The notes under the pieces were generated by a model, which saw only the letters and a program-made list of their open reading frames with translations, searched no databases and was not told where the DNA came from. A stretch of 64,000 bases of DNA from Cellulomonas sp. URHD0024 (GTDB taxonomy: Bacteria; Actinomycetota; Actinomycetes; Actinomycetales; Cellulomonadaceae), in contig NZ_KE384505.1 of assembly GCF_000426185.1 (NCBI RefSeq), positions 249,741-313,740 of the forward strand. The letters run 5' to 3'. The position numbers and the translations under genes are program-made. Position 1 is the first letter of the stretch; the number at the start of each line of letters is the position of its first letter. Below, piece after piece: positions 25,325 through 33,466 of this stretch.

Positions 25325-26037
25325 TGACGAACGGGATCGCGGCCGTGCAGGCCCGCATCGGGGAGCTGCGGCAGCTCGTCGAGCCGCAGAGGACCCTGCC
25401 GACGACAACCTCCACGAAGGCGTCAGCGACGGCGTCCACCGCCACCTCGTTCACCGACGCGCTCGCGGCCCTCGGGCTGTCGGACACGGCGGTCCCGACG
25501 ACCACGGCGTCCGCCGGCCCGACCGGCCAGTCGTTGATCGCCGCCGCCGAGAAGTACGTCGGCACGCCGTACGTCTGGGGCGGCGAGTCCCTGTCCGAGG
25601 GCGGCCTCGACTGCTCCGGGCTGGTGCAGCGCTCGCTCGCGGACATCGGCGTGACGGGCATCCCGCGCACCGCCCGCGAGCAGATGACGCTCGGCAGCGC
25701 CGTGCCCGACCTCGACCAGGCGCTGCCCGGAGACCTGCTGGTCTTCAACGGCGGCAGCCACATCGCCATCTACGTAGGAGACGGCAAGATGATCGACGCA
25801 CCCAAGCCGGGCGGGCACGTGTCCGTCCGGGACGTGTACAAGACCCCGTCGGCGATCCGGCGCGTCCTGCCGCAGGAGACCGCCGCTCCTTCCGCTGGCA
25901 CCCCCACGAGCGGGGTGACGAGCGCATCGGCCACAGCCAGTGCACAGCGCGCCACCCTCGAGGCGCTTCAGGCGATCGGCTCGACGTCGTCCGCCCCCGG
26001 CGGGTACGCCGCTCTCACCGCCGGAGCCGCCGCATGA
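25324..26037 (+). CDS. NlpC/P60 (C40) peptidoglycan hydrolase of the flagellar operon
   Basis: 237 residues. Catalytic domain about 68-175: Cys97 in LDCSGLVQR, His146 in GGSHIAIYVG and a downstream DAPKPG loop complete the NlpC/P60 triad region. Such enzymes cut stem peptides of the cell wall. There is no signal peptide. Instead residues 1-50 (MTNGIAAVQARIGELRQLVE then a Ser/Thr-rich linker and FTDAL at 43-47) resemble the N-terminus of the M15 peptidase at 33467, and F43-x-x-x-L47 fits the flagellar export-gate motif. It lies exactly where FliJ ends and FliK begins, with overlaps on both sides, so it probably opens the wall for the rod, like FlgJ in proteobacteria. Confidence 0.9.
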   Translation: MTNGIAAVQARIGELRQLVEPQRTLPTTTSTKASATASTATSFTDALAALGLSDTAVPTTTASAGPTGQSLIAAAEKYVGTPYVWGGESLSEGGLDCSGLVQRSLADIGVTGIPRTAREQMTLGSAVPDLDQALPGDLLVFNGGSHIAIYVGDGKMIDAPKPGGHVSVRDVYKTPSAIRRVLPQETAAPSAGTPTSGVTSASATASAQRATLEALQAIGSTSSAPGGYAALTAGAAA

Positions 26038-27554
26038 CCGGCGTCGGTGTGACCGCGCTGGCGGCTTCCGTCGGCCGCACGAGCAGCGTCCGTTCGTCCG
26101 CGGCCCCGGCCGACGACTTCGCCGACGTGCTGCAGCGGGTCTCCGTCAGCGAGCGCACCCCCGTGCGCGTGCCCACGCGTCCCGCTGCCGACGTCCACGC
26201 GCAGGCCGCTGCCGCTCAGCGCTCGATGGTGCGCGCCTCCGACAAGGCGCTGGCGTCCGACAAGGCGCTCGCCCGATCGGCCGAGCGGTCCCGCACGGCG
26301 CAGACCCCGGCCGACGAGCCCGCCGCCAGGCCGGCCGACAAGGACACGTCTGTCGACACGCCTGTCGACACGTCTGCGGACCGGCCTGCGGCCGCGAACG
26401 TGGACAAGGCTGCGGACACGGCCGCCGACAAGGCCGCCGCGGACGGTGCAGCTGCCGGGAAGGCTCCCGAACACCTGGCTTCCGACACGGCCGACGCGAC
26501 CATGACAGCCGCGACGACGGTGCCGGGGTCGACGACCGACACCACGCCGGGCGGATCGACGGCGAACCTGGTCCCGACCCTGCCGAGCGCGGACGCGACG
26601 GCGCTCGCCGCGTCCGCGGTCGCGACGGCGGGTCTCCCCGTGACGACCGCCGCCGCCGCTCCCACCGACTCGTCCCGCGCCGACCAGCCGGCCGCTGCAG
26701 TGCCCGCGGCCCCCGACGCCGCACGGCCGGCCGTTCAGGCTGTCGTCGCGACGACAGCCTCGCCGGCCACCTCGACCGGCGCGGTTCTCGGCACGCTCAC
26801 GCCGCCGGCCGACCCGGCGTCTGCGGCGGTCCCGGCACCGACCGCCGCGACGGCGCCGACCACCGTGGCCGCAGACCCGTCGCCTGCTGCGCAGCGACCC
26901 GCCGGCACCGCGCAGACGGCTGCCGCTCCGGCGGACGCCGCCGCGCCGTCGTCGGCCCCCGCGACTCCGGTCGTCGACGTGACCACGGCGGCGCCGACGA
27001 CCGCGGCCCCGACGCCGACCGTGCTCCCGTCGGGCGTGATCGCCGCGCCGCAGACGTCGGCTCCGACACAGGCCGCGGCGCCGGCCCCGGCCCCCGCGAC
27101 CCCGAACGCCCCGACGCCTCCGCCTCTCGCGGAGCAGCTCGGGGCCCGACTGACCGCCCTGACCGGGCCGGGGGGATTGAGCCATGGACGGCACATCCTC
27201 ACGGTCCCCGTCGACCCGGAGAACCTCGGTCCCGTGCGGATCGTGGCGCACATCAGCGCGACCTCGGTGCGGGTCGAGCTCGTCGGTTCCACCGACGCGT
27301 CCCGTGAGGCGCTCAAGGGCGCGCTCGCGGACCTGCGCAAGGACCTCGCGGCGAACGGGCTCACCGTCGACGTCGGCCCCGAGGGCCGATCCGACCAGCG
27401 TGGCTCGAACGGCGGCCTGACGGGCGCGTCCGACGGCGACCGCGGCTCCCGCAACGGCGGTGCCCCCCGGGGCTCGTCGGCAGTACCCGAGACCCTCACC
27501 ACCCCGACCAGAGCCCGTATCGCGGGCGACCGGAGCCTCGACCTCGACCTCTGA
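26034..27554 (+). CDS. fliK: flagellar hook-length control protein FliK
   Basis: 506 residues. FliK measures hook length and switches export from hook to filament proteins. Residues about 60-370 are a very Ala/Thr/Pro-rich, probably unfolded ruler. The C-terminal domain (about 375-450) has GLSHGRHILTVPVDPENLGPV and a segment with VRVELVGSTDASREALKGAL, the FliK_C hook-length pattern. F29-x-x-x-L33 (FADVL) fits the export-gate motif. The ATG overlaps the hydrolase stop. The tail after 450 is Gly/Ser-rich. Confidence 0.92.
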   Translation: MTGVGVTALAASVGRTSSVRSSAAPADDFADVLQRVSVSERTPVRVPTRPAADVHAQAAAAQRSMVRASDKALASDKALARSAERSRTAQTPADEPAARPADKDTSVDTPVDTSADRPAAANVDKAADTAADKAAADGAAAGKAPEHLASDTADATMTAATTVPGSTTDTTPGGSTANLVPTLPSADATALAASAVATAGLPVTTAAAAPTDSSRADQPAAAVPAAPDAARPAVQAVVATTASPATSTGAVLGTLTPPADPASAAVPAPTAATAPTTVAADPSPAAQRPAGTAQTAAAPADAAAPSSAPATPVVDVTTAAPTTAAPTPTVLPSGVIAAPQTSAPTQAAAPAPAPATPNAPTPPPLAEQLGARLTALTGPGGLSHGRHILTVPVDPENLGPVRIVAHISATSVRVELVGSTDASREALKGALADLRKDLAANGLTVDVGPEGRSDQRGSNGGLTGASDGDRGSRNGGAPRGSSAVPETLTTPTRARIAGDRSLDLDL

Positions 27555-27586
27555 GGCCCGGCCACCCCCACCAGTACGGAGGACAG

Positions 27587-28027
27587 ATGACTACCCCGAT
27601 CTCCACGTCGTTCGGCGTCAGCGCCGAAGCCAAGGCGGCGGCCGCGGCCAACAAGGCCAACGGCGAGCTCGACAAGGAAGCCTTCATGAACCTCCTGGTC
27701 GCGCAGCTGCGCAACCAGGACCCGTCCAGCCCCATGGACACCTCGCAGATGATGGCGCAGACCACCCAGCTGTCGACCATGGAGAAGCTCACCGAGCTCG
27801 CCGACACGCAGCGTGAGTCGTTCGCGCTGCAGATGCGCATGGCCGCCGCCTCCCTCGTGGGGCAGGAGGTCACCTGGACCGGCGACGACGGTGTGGACCG
27901 CACCGGCAGCGTCTCGAGCGTCTCCTACGCGGGCCCCGTGCCCCAGGTCCAGATCGGCGACGACGAGGTCGCCCTGGACGCCGTCTCCTCCGTCACTGCT
28001 TCGCCCACCTCCGCTCTTTCTGCCTGA
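27587..28027 (+). CDS. flgD: flagellar hook assembly protein FlgD
   Basis: 146 residues. Scaffold cap under which the hook polymerises. LDKEAFMNLLVAQLRNQDPS and PMDTSQMMAQTTQLSTMEKL are the FlgD signature; F33-x-x-x-L37 (FMNLL) is the export-gate motif described for FlgD. The protein is short because the C-terminal Ig/tudor part found in proteobacteria is reduced here to about 60 residues (VGQEVTWTGDDGVDRTGSV). ATG with GGAGG eight bases upstream, 32 bases after fliK. Confidence 0.95.
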   Translation: MTTPISTSFGVSAEAKAAAAANKANGELDKEAFMNLLVAQLRNQDPSSPMDTSQMMAQTTQLSTMEKLTELADTQRESFALQMRMAAASLVGQEVTWTGDDGVDRTGSVSSVSYAGPVPQVQIGDDEVALDAVSSVTASPTSALSA

Positions 28028-28052
28028 CCACCCCACCCGAAGGGAACTCACC

Positions 28053-29261
28053 ATGCTCCGCTCACTCTTCTCCGGCATCAGCGGTCTGCGCAGCCACCAG
28101 ACCATGCTCGACGTCACCGGCAACAACATCGCCAACGTCAACACCACCGGCTTCAAGTCGTCGCAGACGCAGTTCCAGGACACGCTGTCCCAGGTCCTGC
28201 AGAACGCGGGCGGCGCCCAGCAGGGCACCGGTGGCACCAACCCGGCGCAGGTCGGCCTCGGCGTGCGTGTCGCGGGCATCACCACCAACTTCACGCAGGG
28301 TGCCTCGCAGATCACCGGCCGCAGCACCGACATGATGATCCAGGGCGACGGCTTCTTCATGGTCCGCAAGGGCAGCGACCAGTTCTACACGCGTGCCGGG
28401 TCGTTCGACTTCGACGCGACCGGCCAGATGGTGCTCCCCGGTGAGGGTGCGCTCGTGCAGGGCTGGGCGGCCGTCAACGGCGTCGTCGACACCAACGGCC
28501 CGCTGTCCGACCTGCGCGTGCCCGCCGGCTCCCTCATGGCCGCGGTCGCGACGAGCACCGCGTCCTACGAGGGCAACCTGGACGCCGCCGCGCCGTCCAC
28601 CCCGCCGACGGTCCTGCACCGCACGGTCGACGTCTTCGACGCGCTCGGCAACAGCCGCGAGCTGTCGCTCGACTTCACCAAGAACGCGACCGGCTGGAGC
28701 CTCGTCGCAGACGACGGCAGCGGCCCGGTCAACGTCGGCGCCCTGACGTTCGACCCCACCACGGGTGCGCTGCAGCCGCTCGCGACCGCGGGCGCCACGC
28801 CCACCTCGTTCGGCGTCAACGGCGTCGAGGTCGAGCTCGGTGCGCTCACCGGGTTCTCCGGCCTCGACACCGTCAAGGCCAAGACGCAGAACGGCCAGGC
28901 CGCCGGCACGCTGCAGTCGTTCGCCCTGGGTGCCGACGGCACGATCACCGGCGCGTTCAGCAACGGCCTGAAGCAGACCATCGGCCGCCTCGCGCTCGGC
29001 TCGTTCACCAACCCGTCCGGCCTGGAGAAGGCGGGCGGCTCGCTGTTCCGCACGTCGGTCAACTCCGGCAACGCCCAGGTCGGTGCCGCCGGCACCGGTG
29101 GCCGCGGCTCGCTCGCCGGTGGCGCGCTCGAGATGTCGAACGTCGACCTCTCCAGCGAGTTCACCAACCTGATCGTCGCCCAGCGCGGCTTCCAGGCGAA
29201 CTCCCGCGTCATCACGACCTCCGACGAGGTCCTGCAGGAGCTGGTCAACCTCAAGCGCTGA
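28053..29261 (+). CDS. flgE: flagellar hook protein FlgE
   Basis: 402 residues. Subunit of the hook. The start LRSLFSGISGLRSHQTMLD followed by TGNNIANVNTTGFKSSQTQF is the hook signature, MMIQGDGFFMV the conserved middle loop, and EFTNLIVAQRGFQANSRVI plus TSDEVLQELVNLK the end motif. F41-x-x-x-L45 fits the export-gate motif. It closes the flgB-flgE operon and is followed by a perfect 17-bp terminator stem. Confidence 0.97.
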   Translation: MLRSLFSGISGLRSHQTMLDVTGNNIANVNTTGFKSSQTQFQDTLSQVLQNAGGAQQGTGGTNPAQVGLGVRVAGITTNFTQGASQITGRSTDMMIQGDGFFMVRKGSDQFYTRAGSFDFDATGQMVLPGEGALVQGWAAVNGVVDTNGPLSDLRVPAGSLMAAVATSTASYEGNLDAAAPSTPPTVLHRTVDVFDALGNSRELSLDFTKNATGWSLVADDGSGPVNVGALTFDPTTGALQPLATAGATPTSFGVNGVEVELGALTGFSGLDTVKAKTQNGQAAGTLQSFALGADGTITGAFSNGLKQTIGRLALGSFTNPSGLEKAGGSLFRTSVNSGNAQVGAAGTGGRGSLAGGALEMSNVDLSSEFTNLIVAQRGFQANSRVITTSDEVLQELVNLKR

Positions 29262-29272
29262 CGCCGCTGACC

Positions 29273-29312
29273 GAACGGCCGATGCCCGCACTGACGCGGG
29301 CATCGGCCGTTC
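29273..29312 (+). terminator. terminator of the flgB-flgE operon
   Basis: GAACGGCCGATGCCCGC (29273-29289) pairs perfectly with GCGGGCATCGGCCGTTC (29296-29312): 17 bp and a six-base loop, 11 bases past the flgE stop. No T-run. It isolates the flagellar operon from the WXG100-like genes. Confidence 0.85.
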
Positions 29313-29450
29313 GTGCGTCCGGGCATGATGCGCGGCGGCTCGGCGTCGAGACCCTCACGCTCGGCCGTCGCGATGCGCCATGCGTCGACCGGCCCGGAGC
29401 ACGTTCGGTCTCGACCTCGCAAACCGGGGTCGGAGGTCGTCGAACCTCCC

Positions 29451-29456
29451 TAGACT
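29451..29456 (+). promoter_or_regulatory. candidate -10 box of a leaderless promoter for the WXG100-like gene
   Basis: TAGACT, six bases, then the GTG start at 29463. Same spacing as before csrA, marR and the DUF2530 gene. No Shine-Dalgarno is present, which supports a leaderless start. Confidence 0.45.
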
Positions 29457-29462
29457 CGCGCG

Positions 29463-29945
29463 GTGGCACTTGGTGGGAACCCTGAGGATCTGCGCGCCCA
29501 TGCCCGGCGCGTCCGGGCGGCAGCCGACGATCTCGACCGGACGGAGAGCAGGGTCCGCGCCGGTGCCGGGATCGAGTGGGTGGGCGTCGCGGCGGATCGC
29601 TACCGCGACCGGTTGGCGGACCACGCGCGCCAGGTCGACCGGGCGAGGGGCGAGCTGGTCGCGGCCGCAGCCGCGGTGACCCATCTCGCGGACACGCTGG
29701 AGGAGCGCCAGGCGGCGATCAAGAAGGCGATGCACTTCGTCGACGACGCCATCCACGCAGCGAGCCGCACCGTCGAGCGACTGTCCGCGCAGGCGGCGCA
29801 CACCGCGCTGACCAGCAGCGAGGCGGTCGCGAAGGCCGGTGCCGAGGCGATCCTCGGGCATCGGGTGCGGCTCCCGCAGGTGGGCTCGCCGGACTGGACG
29901 AGCCTGGCCGACACGATCGGGAAGAGCATGTCGTGGTCGAGGTGA
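29463..29945 (+). CDS. WXG100/ESAT-6-like helical protein
   Basis: 160 residues. Residues 5-100 form two long amphipathic helices with W39-V-G41 at the turn, the mark of WXG100 (type VII secretion) proteins; DRYRDRLADHARQVDRA follows as usual. It is longer than the usual 100 residues because of a C-terminal helix (KKAMHFVDDAIHAASRTVERL). The four genes 29463-32771 form an operon-like set with GTGA, ATGA and TTGA overlaps. No ESX ATPase or channel gene is in the window, so secretion is not shown. Confidence 0.65.
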   Translation: MALGGNPEDLRAHARRVRAAADDLDRTESRVRAGAGIEWVGVAADRYRDRLADHARQVDRARGELVAAAAAVTHLADTLEERQAAIKKAMHFVDDAIHAASRTVERLSAQAAHTALTSSEAVAKAGAEAILGHRVRLPQVGSPDWTSLADTIGKSMSWSR

Positions 29946-30778
29946 GCCTCCGCCCCCTCGAGGGCGCGCTGCGGATCCGGCTCGACGAGCAGGACTGGGT
30001 GGCGGCGAGCCGCGGTGTGCCGGGTCTGCCCGACTGGGCGCAGCCGGTCTCGTCGACCCGCACCGGCGCACCGGTCGACCTCGAGGCCGCGGACGTGCCG
30101 GTCGACGCCGACGTGCGCGCTGCCGTCGGCCTGCGCGGGTCGGCGCTCCTGGAGGTCGAGGTCGCGTCCGTCGGCGGCGAGCGGGCCACGCTCGGGGTGC
30201 TGTGGTCCGACGGGCGGGTGTGCTCGTCCCTGGTGCGCGGCGTCGACGTCGTCCCCGCGGCCGGACCGGCGGGGGCGGTGCTGCGCCCGGGCATCGAGGT
30301 CAGCGCGTTCGACATCGAGGACCTCCTCGACGAGGTGCGTCGGCTGGTGCCCGACGCGCCCGTCCTGATCGAGACGACCGAGGCCGTGGTTCCGGAGGAG
30401 CTGACCATCGCTCTCGCGAAGGCCATGCGGACCGGCGACCGCACGACCGTCGAGGTCCTGTGCGCCGAGCTCGGGCTCGCGGAGCCACCGGCGGTCGTCG
30501 CGGCCGCCGTCCGTGGTGTCTCCGGGAGCCTCACGCTGACGGCGCGGAGCGTGGGTCGCGACGGCGCGAGCGTCGGCAGCTGGCTGCGCTGTGACGCGGG
30601 TTGGGTCGAGCTCGTCCGTACGCCGGACGCGATGGTGCGGCACACGCCCTGCTCCCCGGAGGACATCGTGCGCCGGCTGCTCTCGGACCTGACCGGGCGC
30701 CTCGGCGTCGCGCTGCAGGCGACGGCCGGCGCGACGGAGAGCTCTCGCCGCGATGGCGTCGAAGGGCGGGACTCATGA
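29942..30778 (+). CDS. EspG-like chaperone candidate
   Basis: 278 residues, not confidently recognised. It alternates beta strands and helices (SALLEVEVASVGGERATLGVLW, WVELVRTPDAMVRHTPCSPEDIVRRLL) in a way that resembles EspG, the type VII secretion chaperone, including the late V-R-H and P-x-D-I-x-R-x-L pattern. Its place after a WXG100-like gene agrees. I take the GTG at 29942 because it overlaps the upstream TGA (GTGA); a GTG nine bases earlier is also in frame. Confidence 0.5.
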   Translation: MSLRPLEGALRIRLDEQDWVAASRGVPGLPDWAQPVSSTRTGAPVDLEAADVPVDADVRAAVGLRGSALLEVEVASVGGERATLGVLWSDGRVCSSLVRGVDVVPAAGPAGAVLRPGIEVSAFDIEDLLDEVRRLVPDAPVLIETTEAVVPEELTIALAKAMRTGDRTTVEVLCAELGLAEPPAVVAAAVRGVSGSLTLTARSVGRDGASVGSWLRCDAGWVELVRTPDAMVRHTPCSPEDIVRRLLSDLTGRLGVALQATAGATESSRRDGVEGRDS

Positions 30779-32352
30779 GCATCGACGTGCACGGCGGTGC
30801 GGGTGGCATGGGCGCCCGCCTGCAGGACCTGCGCTCCGAGGCCGGGCTGCTCGACAACCTGGGCGACGACGTCCGGCGGTCGTCGGGCACCGTCGCGGAG
30901 GTGGCGGTCAGCCCGGACGTCCTCGAGGCGGCGGTGCTCTGCCCGGCAGAGGTCGCGGGCGTCGAGGCCGCGGTCACGGCAGCGACCGTCGGGCCGGACG
31001 GGCTGATCCTGGTGAGCACCGGGTTCGAGGCGACGGCGGTGGTGCTCCGTGCGTCGGCGACGACCTACGAGCTCGTGGACGAGGCCGGCGAGTGGGCGAT
31101 GGAGAAGCTGTACACCGCCGCTGGGTTCGTCGTCGGGCTCGCGCTGCCGACCCTGGCCGTCGCGGGCGGGCTCGCGGTGCTCGGCGGCCTCTCGACGATC
31201 GCCGTCCAACCGGGCGGTGTCGTGCTGCTGGCGCGCCTGGTCGCCGAGCGCGACAGCATCCTCAGCGGTGCGACGACAGCGCTCTCCGAGGGCCTCTACG
31301 AGAATCCCTGGCTCGGGGAGTCGCTCACCCGCATGGCGCCGGGGCTCGTGCAGGGCACGGTGTTCGGTCTTCCGGGCGGGCCCCGACTGGCCGCGTTGCT
31401 CTCGGGCGGCGCGTGGCCCACGGGCGACTACGAGGACGCGATCGCCGGTCTCCTCGTCGCCGGTGGCCTGGCCGGGCAGTTCCAGGACACGGGAGACGTG
31501 CACGTGACCGCGGCCGACATCCCTGCCACCGTGCCGGTCATGGACGCGGACGGGATTCCCGTGCACGGTCCCGACGGTCAGTTCCTCATGGTCCCGTACG
31601 GCGAGGAGCGGCACGCGCCGACGTCGGTCGAGGGCATCTTCCTCGAGCAGTACGACCTCTACCGGGACGAGCAGCCGGACAACCGCGGTGAGGTGCAGGT
31701 CGTCACACGGACCCAGCCGGACGGCACGGTCACCCACATCGTGCAGATACCAGGCACGGAGGAGTGGTCGGGGGAGCGCGGCGCGAACCCGTTCGACCTG
31801 ACGTCGAACCTGCAGCTCATGGCGGGCCACGACACGCTGGTCGCCCGCGAGGTCGCCGCCGCGATGGACGCCGCCGGGATCCGGCCCGGCGAGCCCGTCA
31901 TGCTGACGGGCCACAGCCAGGGCGGGATCATCGCAGCGTCGCTGGCGGCCGATCCCGCGTTCCGCGCGCGCTACGACGTGGAGGCCGTCGTCACCGGCGG
32001 GTCGCCCATCGCCCGTTTCGACATCCCGCCCTCCGTCTCCGTGCTCGCCCTGGAGCACAACCAGGACGTCGTCCCGATGCTCGACGGCCACGAGAACCCG
32101 GACCGCCCCAACGTCGTCACGGTCAACCGGGACGTCCCGGAGTCCAGGCTCACCGTGGCGACCCCGTACTCCCACGGCGGCACTGCGGAGCTCGACCCGG
32201 GACCGACCGCGGCCCACGACAACCGGCTGTACGCCCAGACCGGCGCCCTGGTCGACTCCTCGACGGACCCGAGCGTGGCGGCGTGGCGCAGCGACACGGA
32301 GAAGTTCTTCGGCGGCTCCGCGACCGTGACCCGGTGGGAGGTGACGAGTTGA
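30775..32352 (+). CDS. large alpha/beta-hydrolase (lipase-like) with WXG-type N-terminal region
   Basis: 525 residues. The C-terminal half has the lipase-type nucleophile elbow GHSQGG with Ser381, a following VTGGSPIARFDI strand and a late His in YSHGGTAEL, so an esterase or lipase-like hydrolase is likely. The N-terminal 110 residues are helical, and residues about 115-145 (GFVVGLALPTLAVAGGLAVLGG) are hydrophobic, possibly a membrane or channel-passing segment. No signal peptide. Its ATG overlaps the EspG-like stop. It may be the effector of the set or a surface hydrolase; no target is evident. Confidence 0.72.
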   Translation: MSIDVHGGAGGMGARLQDLRSEAGLLDNLGDDVRRSSGTVAEVAVSPDVLEAAVLCPAEVAGVEAAVTAATVGPDGLILVSTGFEATAVVLRASATTYELVDEAGEWAMEKLYTAAGFVVGLALPTLAVAGGLAVLGGLSTIAVQPGGVVLLARLVAERDSILSGATTALSEGLYENPWLGESLTRMAPGLVQGTVFGLPGGPRLAALLSGGAWPTGDYEDAIAGLLVAGGLAGQFQDTGDVHVTAADIPATVPVMDADGIPVHGPDGQFLMVPYGEERHAPTSVEGIFLEQYDLYRDEQPDNRGEVQVVTRTQPDGTVTHIVQIPGTEEWSGERGANPFDLTSNLQLMAGHDTLVAREVAAAMDAAGIRPGEPVMLTGHSQGGIIAASLAADPAFRARYDVEAVVTGGSPIARFDIPPSVSVLALEHNQDVVPMLDGHENPDRPNVVTVNRDVPESRLTVATPYSHGGTAELDPGPTAAHDNRLYAQTGALVDSSTDPSVAAWRSDTEKFFGGSATVTRWEVTS

Positions 32353-32771
32353 GGTCCCGGCCGGCTGTGTGGGCCGTGGCCGTCGCCTTCGCGCTCGCTG
32401 CCTGCACCGGATCGGTCGGCTCGGTGCCTGACGACGTCCTGGTCGCCCAGATCGGTGACCTGCCCGGGGTGACGTCGGCGTCGCTGGACTTCTCGACCGA
32501 CCCGACCTACGGCCCGCACTACGACGGCGAGATCGTCCTCGACCCGGACCTCACACCCGACGAGTTCGACTGCGTCGCGACGCAGATCGTGGAGATCCTC
32601 TGGCAAGGGCGCTACGTGCAGACGTCGAGCGTCACGCTCGTGTCGGGTGAGAACAGGTTCCCGGGCATCGGGGGACTCGGGAAGTCGTCGCAGAGGTGGG
32701 GCCCGCGGTCGAGCAAGCCGCGTCCGTCGGCAACCCTCAGCACCGAGTGCCCGCCGATCGGCTCGACGTAG
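32349..32771 (+). CDS. small lipoprotein
   Basis: 140 residues from a TTG that overlaps the hydrolase stop (TTGA). MRSRPAVWAVAVAFALAAC is a lipoprotein signal peptide with lipobox LAAC and the lipidated Cys at 19. The body is acidic (DDVLVAQIGDLPGVTSASLDF) with no family I recognise. As the last gene of the WXG100-like set it probably sits on the outer membrane face near the hydrolase. The last 30 residues change character (RWGPRSSKPRPSATL); a second frame there is also open, so a frameshift is possible but not shown. Confidence 0.65.
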   Translation: MRSRPAVWAVAVAFALAACTGSVGSVPDDVLVAQIGDLPGVTSASLDFSTDPTYGPHYDGEIVLDPDLTPDEFDCVATQIVEILWQGRYVQTSSVTLVSGENRFPGIGGLGKSSQRWGPRSSKPRPSATLSTECPPIGST

Positions 32772-32820
32772 CCGAGATCGGCGCGGGAATGGCTGACCCC
32801 TCAGCAGGGTTGACCGAGGC

Positions 32821-33306
32821 GTGCTTCTCGACGAGATCCCCCTGACCACCCTGCACGGTGACGACACGACGTTCGGTGCGTACGCCGGCCAGGTCAGGCT
32901 CGTCGTCAACGTCGCCTCCCGGTGCGGCCTCGCGCCGCAGTACGAGAAGCTCGAACAGCTCCAGAGGACGTACGGCGACCGTGGCTTCACGGTCCTCGGC
33001 TTCCCGAGCAACCAGTTCCTGCAGGAGCTGGGGTCCGACGACGCCGTCGCCGAGTACTGCTCGACGACCTGGGGCGTGACGTTCCCGATGTTCGCCCGGA
33101 CCAAGGTCAACGGCCGGTCTGCGCACCCGCTCTACAAGGAGCTGACCAAGGCACCAGACGCGTCGGGCAAGGCCGGCCGGATCACGTGGAACTTCGAGAA
33201 GTTCGTCGTGACGCCGGACGGTTCGGTCCACCGGTTCCGCCCGAAGGTCGAGCCGGACGCCCCCGAGATCGTCGACCTCATCACGGCCTCGCTGCCGACC
33301 GTGTGA
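32821..33306 (+). CDS. glutathione peroxidase-type thiol peroxidase
   Basis: 161 residues. Reduces peroxides; actinobacterial members normally use thioredoxin or mycothiol systems rather than glutathione. The catalytic set is present: Cys35 in VASRCGLAPQY, Gln65 in GFPSNQFLQE and Trp123-Asn124 in ITWNFEKF. The peroxidatic residue is Cys, not selenocysteine. Cys80 could be the resolving residue. Start GTG at 32821 with a GAGG just before it. The gene is not flagellar; it lies between the lipoprotein gene and the M15 peptidase. Confidence 0.93.
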   Translation: MLLDEIPLTTLHGDDTTFGAYAGQVRLVVNVASRCGLAPQYEKLEQLQRTYGDRGFTVLGFPSNQFLQELGSDDAVAEYCSTTWGVTFPMFARTKVNGRSAHPLYKELTKAPDASGKAGRITWNFEKFVVTPDGSVHRFRPKVEPDAPEIVDLITASLPTV

Positions 33307-33334
33307 CCGACCGCGGACGGCCCCCGCCCAACTG

Positions 33335-33362
33335 CTTCAATCGGGCCGGATGCTGCCGATGG
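33335..33362 (+). promoter_or_regulatory. sigma-28-type promoter of the M15 peptidase gene
   Basis: CTTCAA, 14 bases, then GCCGATGG, the same form as the flagellin and flgB sites. It makes a gene start at 33350 or 33359 impossible and points to the ATG at 33467. Confidence 0.6.
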
Positions 33363-33378
33363 ACCGGGGAGAACCGGT

Positions 33379-33434
33379 CGAGAACAACCTGAACGACGTC
33401 AGAGACCCCTCTGGCGTAGACGAGGTTGTTCTCG
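33379..33434 (+). promoter_or_regulatory. structured leader of the M15 peptidase gene
   Basis: CGAGAACAACCT (33379-33390) pairs perfectly with AGGTTGTTCTCG (33423-33434), a 12-bp stem enclosing 32 bases that hold a second small hairpin (CAGAG/CTCTG). It lies between the sigma-28-type promoter and the ribosome site GGAAGG (33449). It matches no riboswitch class that I can name. Confidence 0.55.
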
Positions 33435-33466
33435 GCGATCGAACCACCGGAAGGCTGAGCCGCAGG

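Noticed and set aside
33379..33434. Known riboswitch (cyclic-di-AMP or cyclic-di-GMP class) before the M15 peptidase
   Set aside because: The length and conserved loops of these classes are not present; kept only as an unnamed structured leader.
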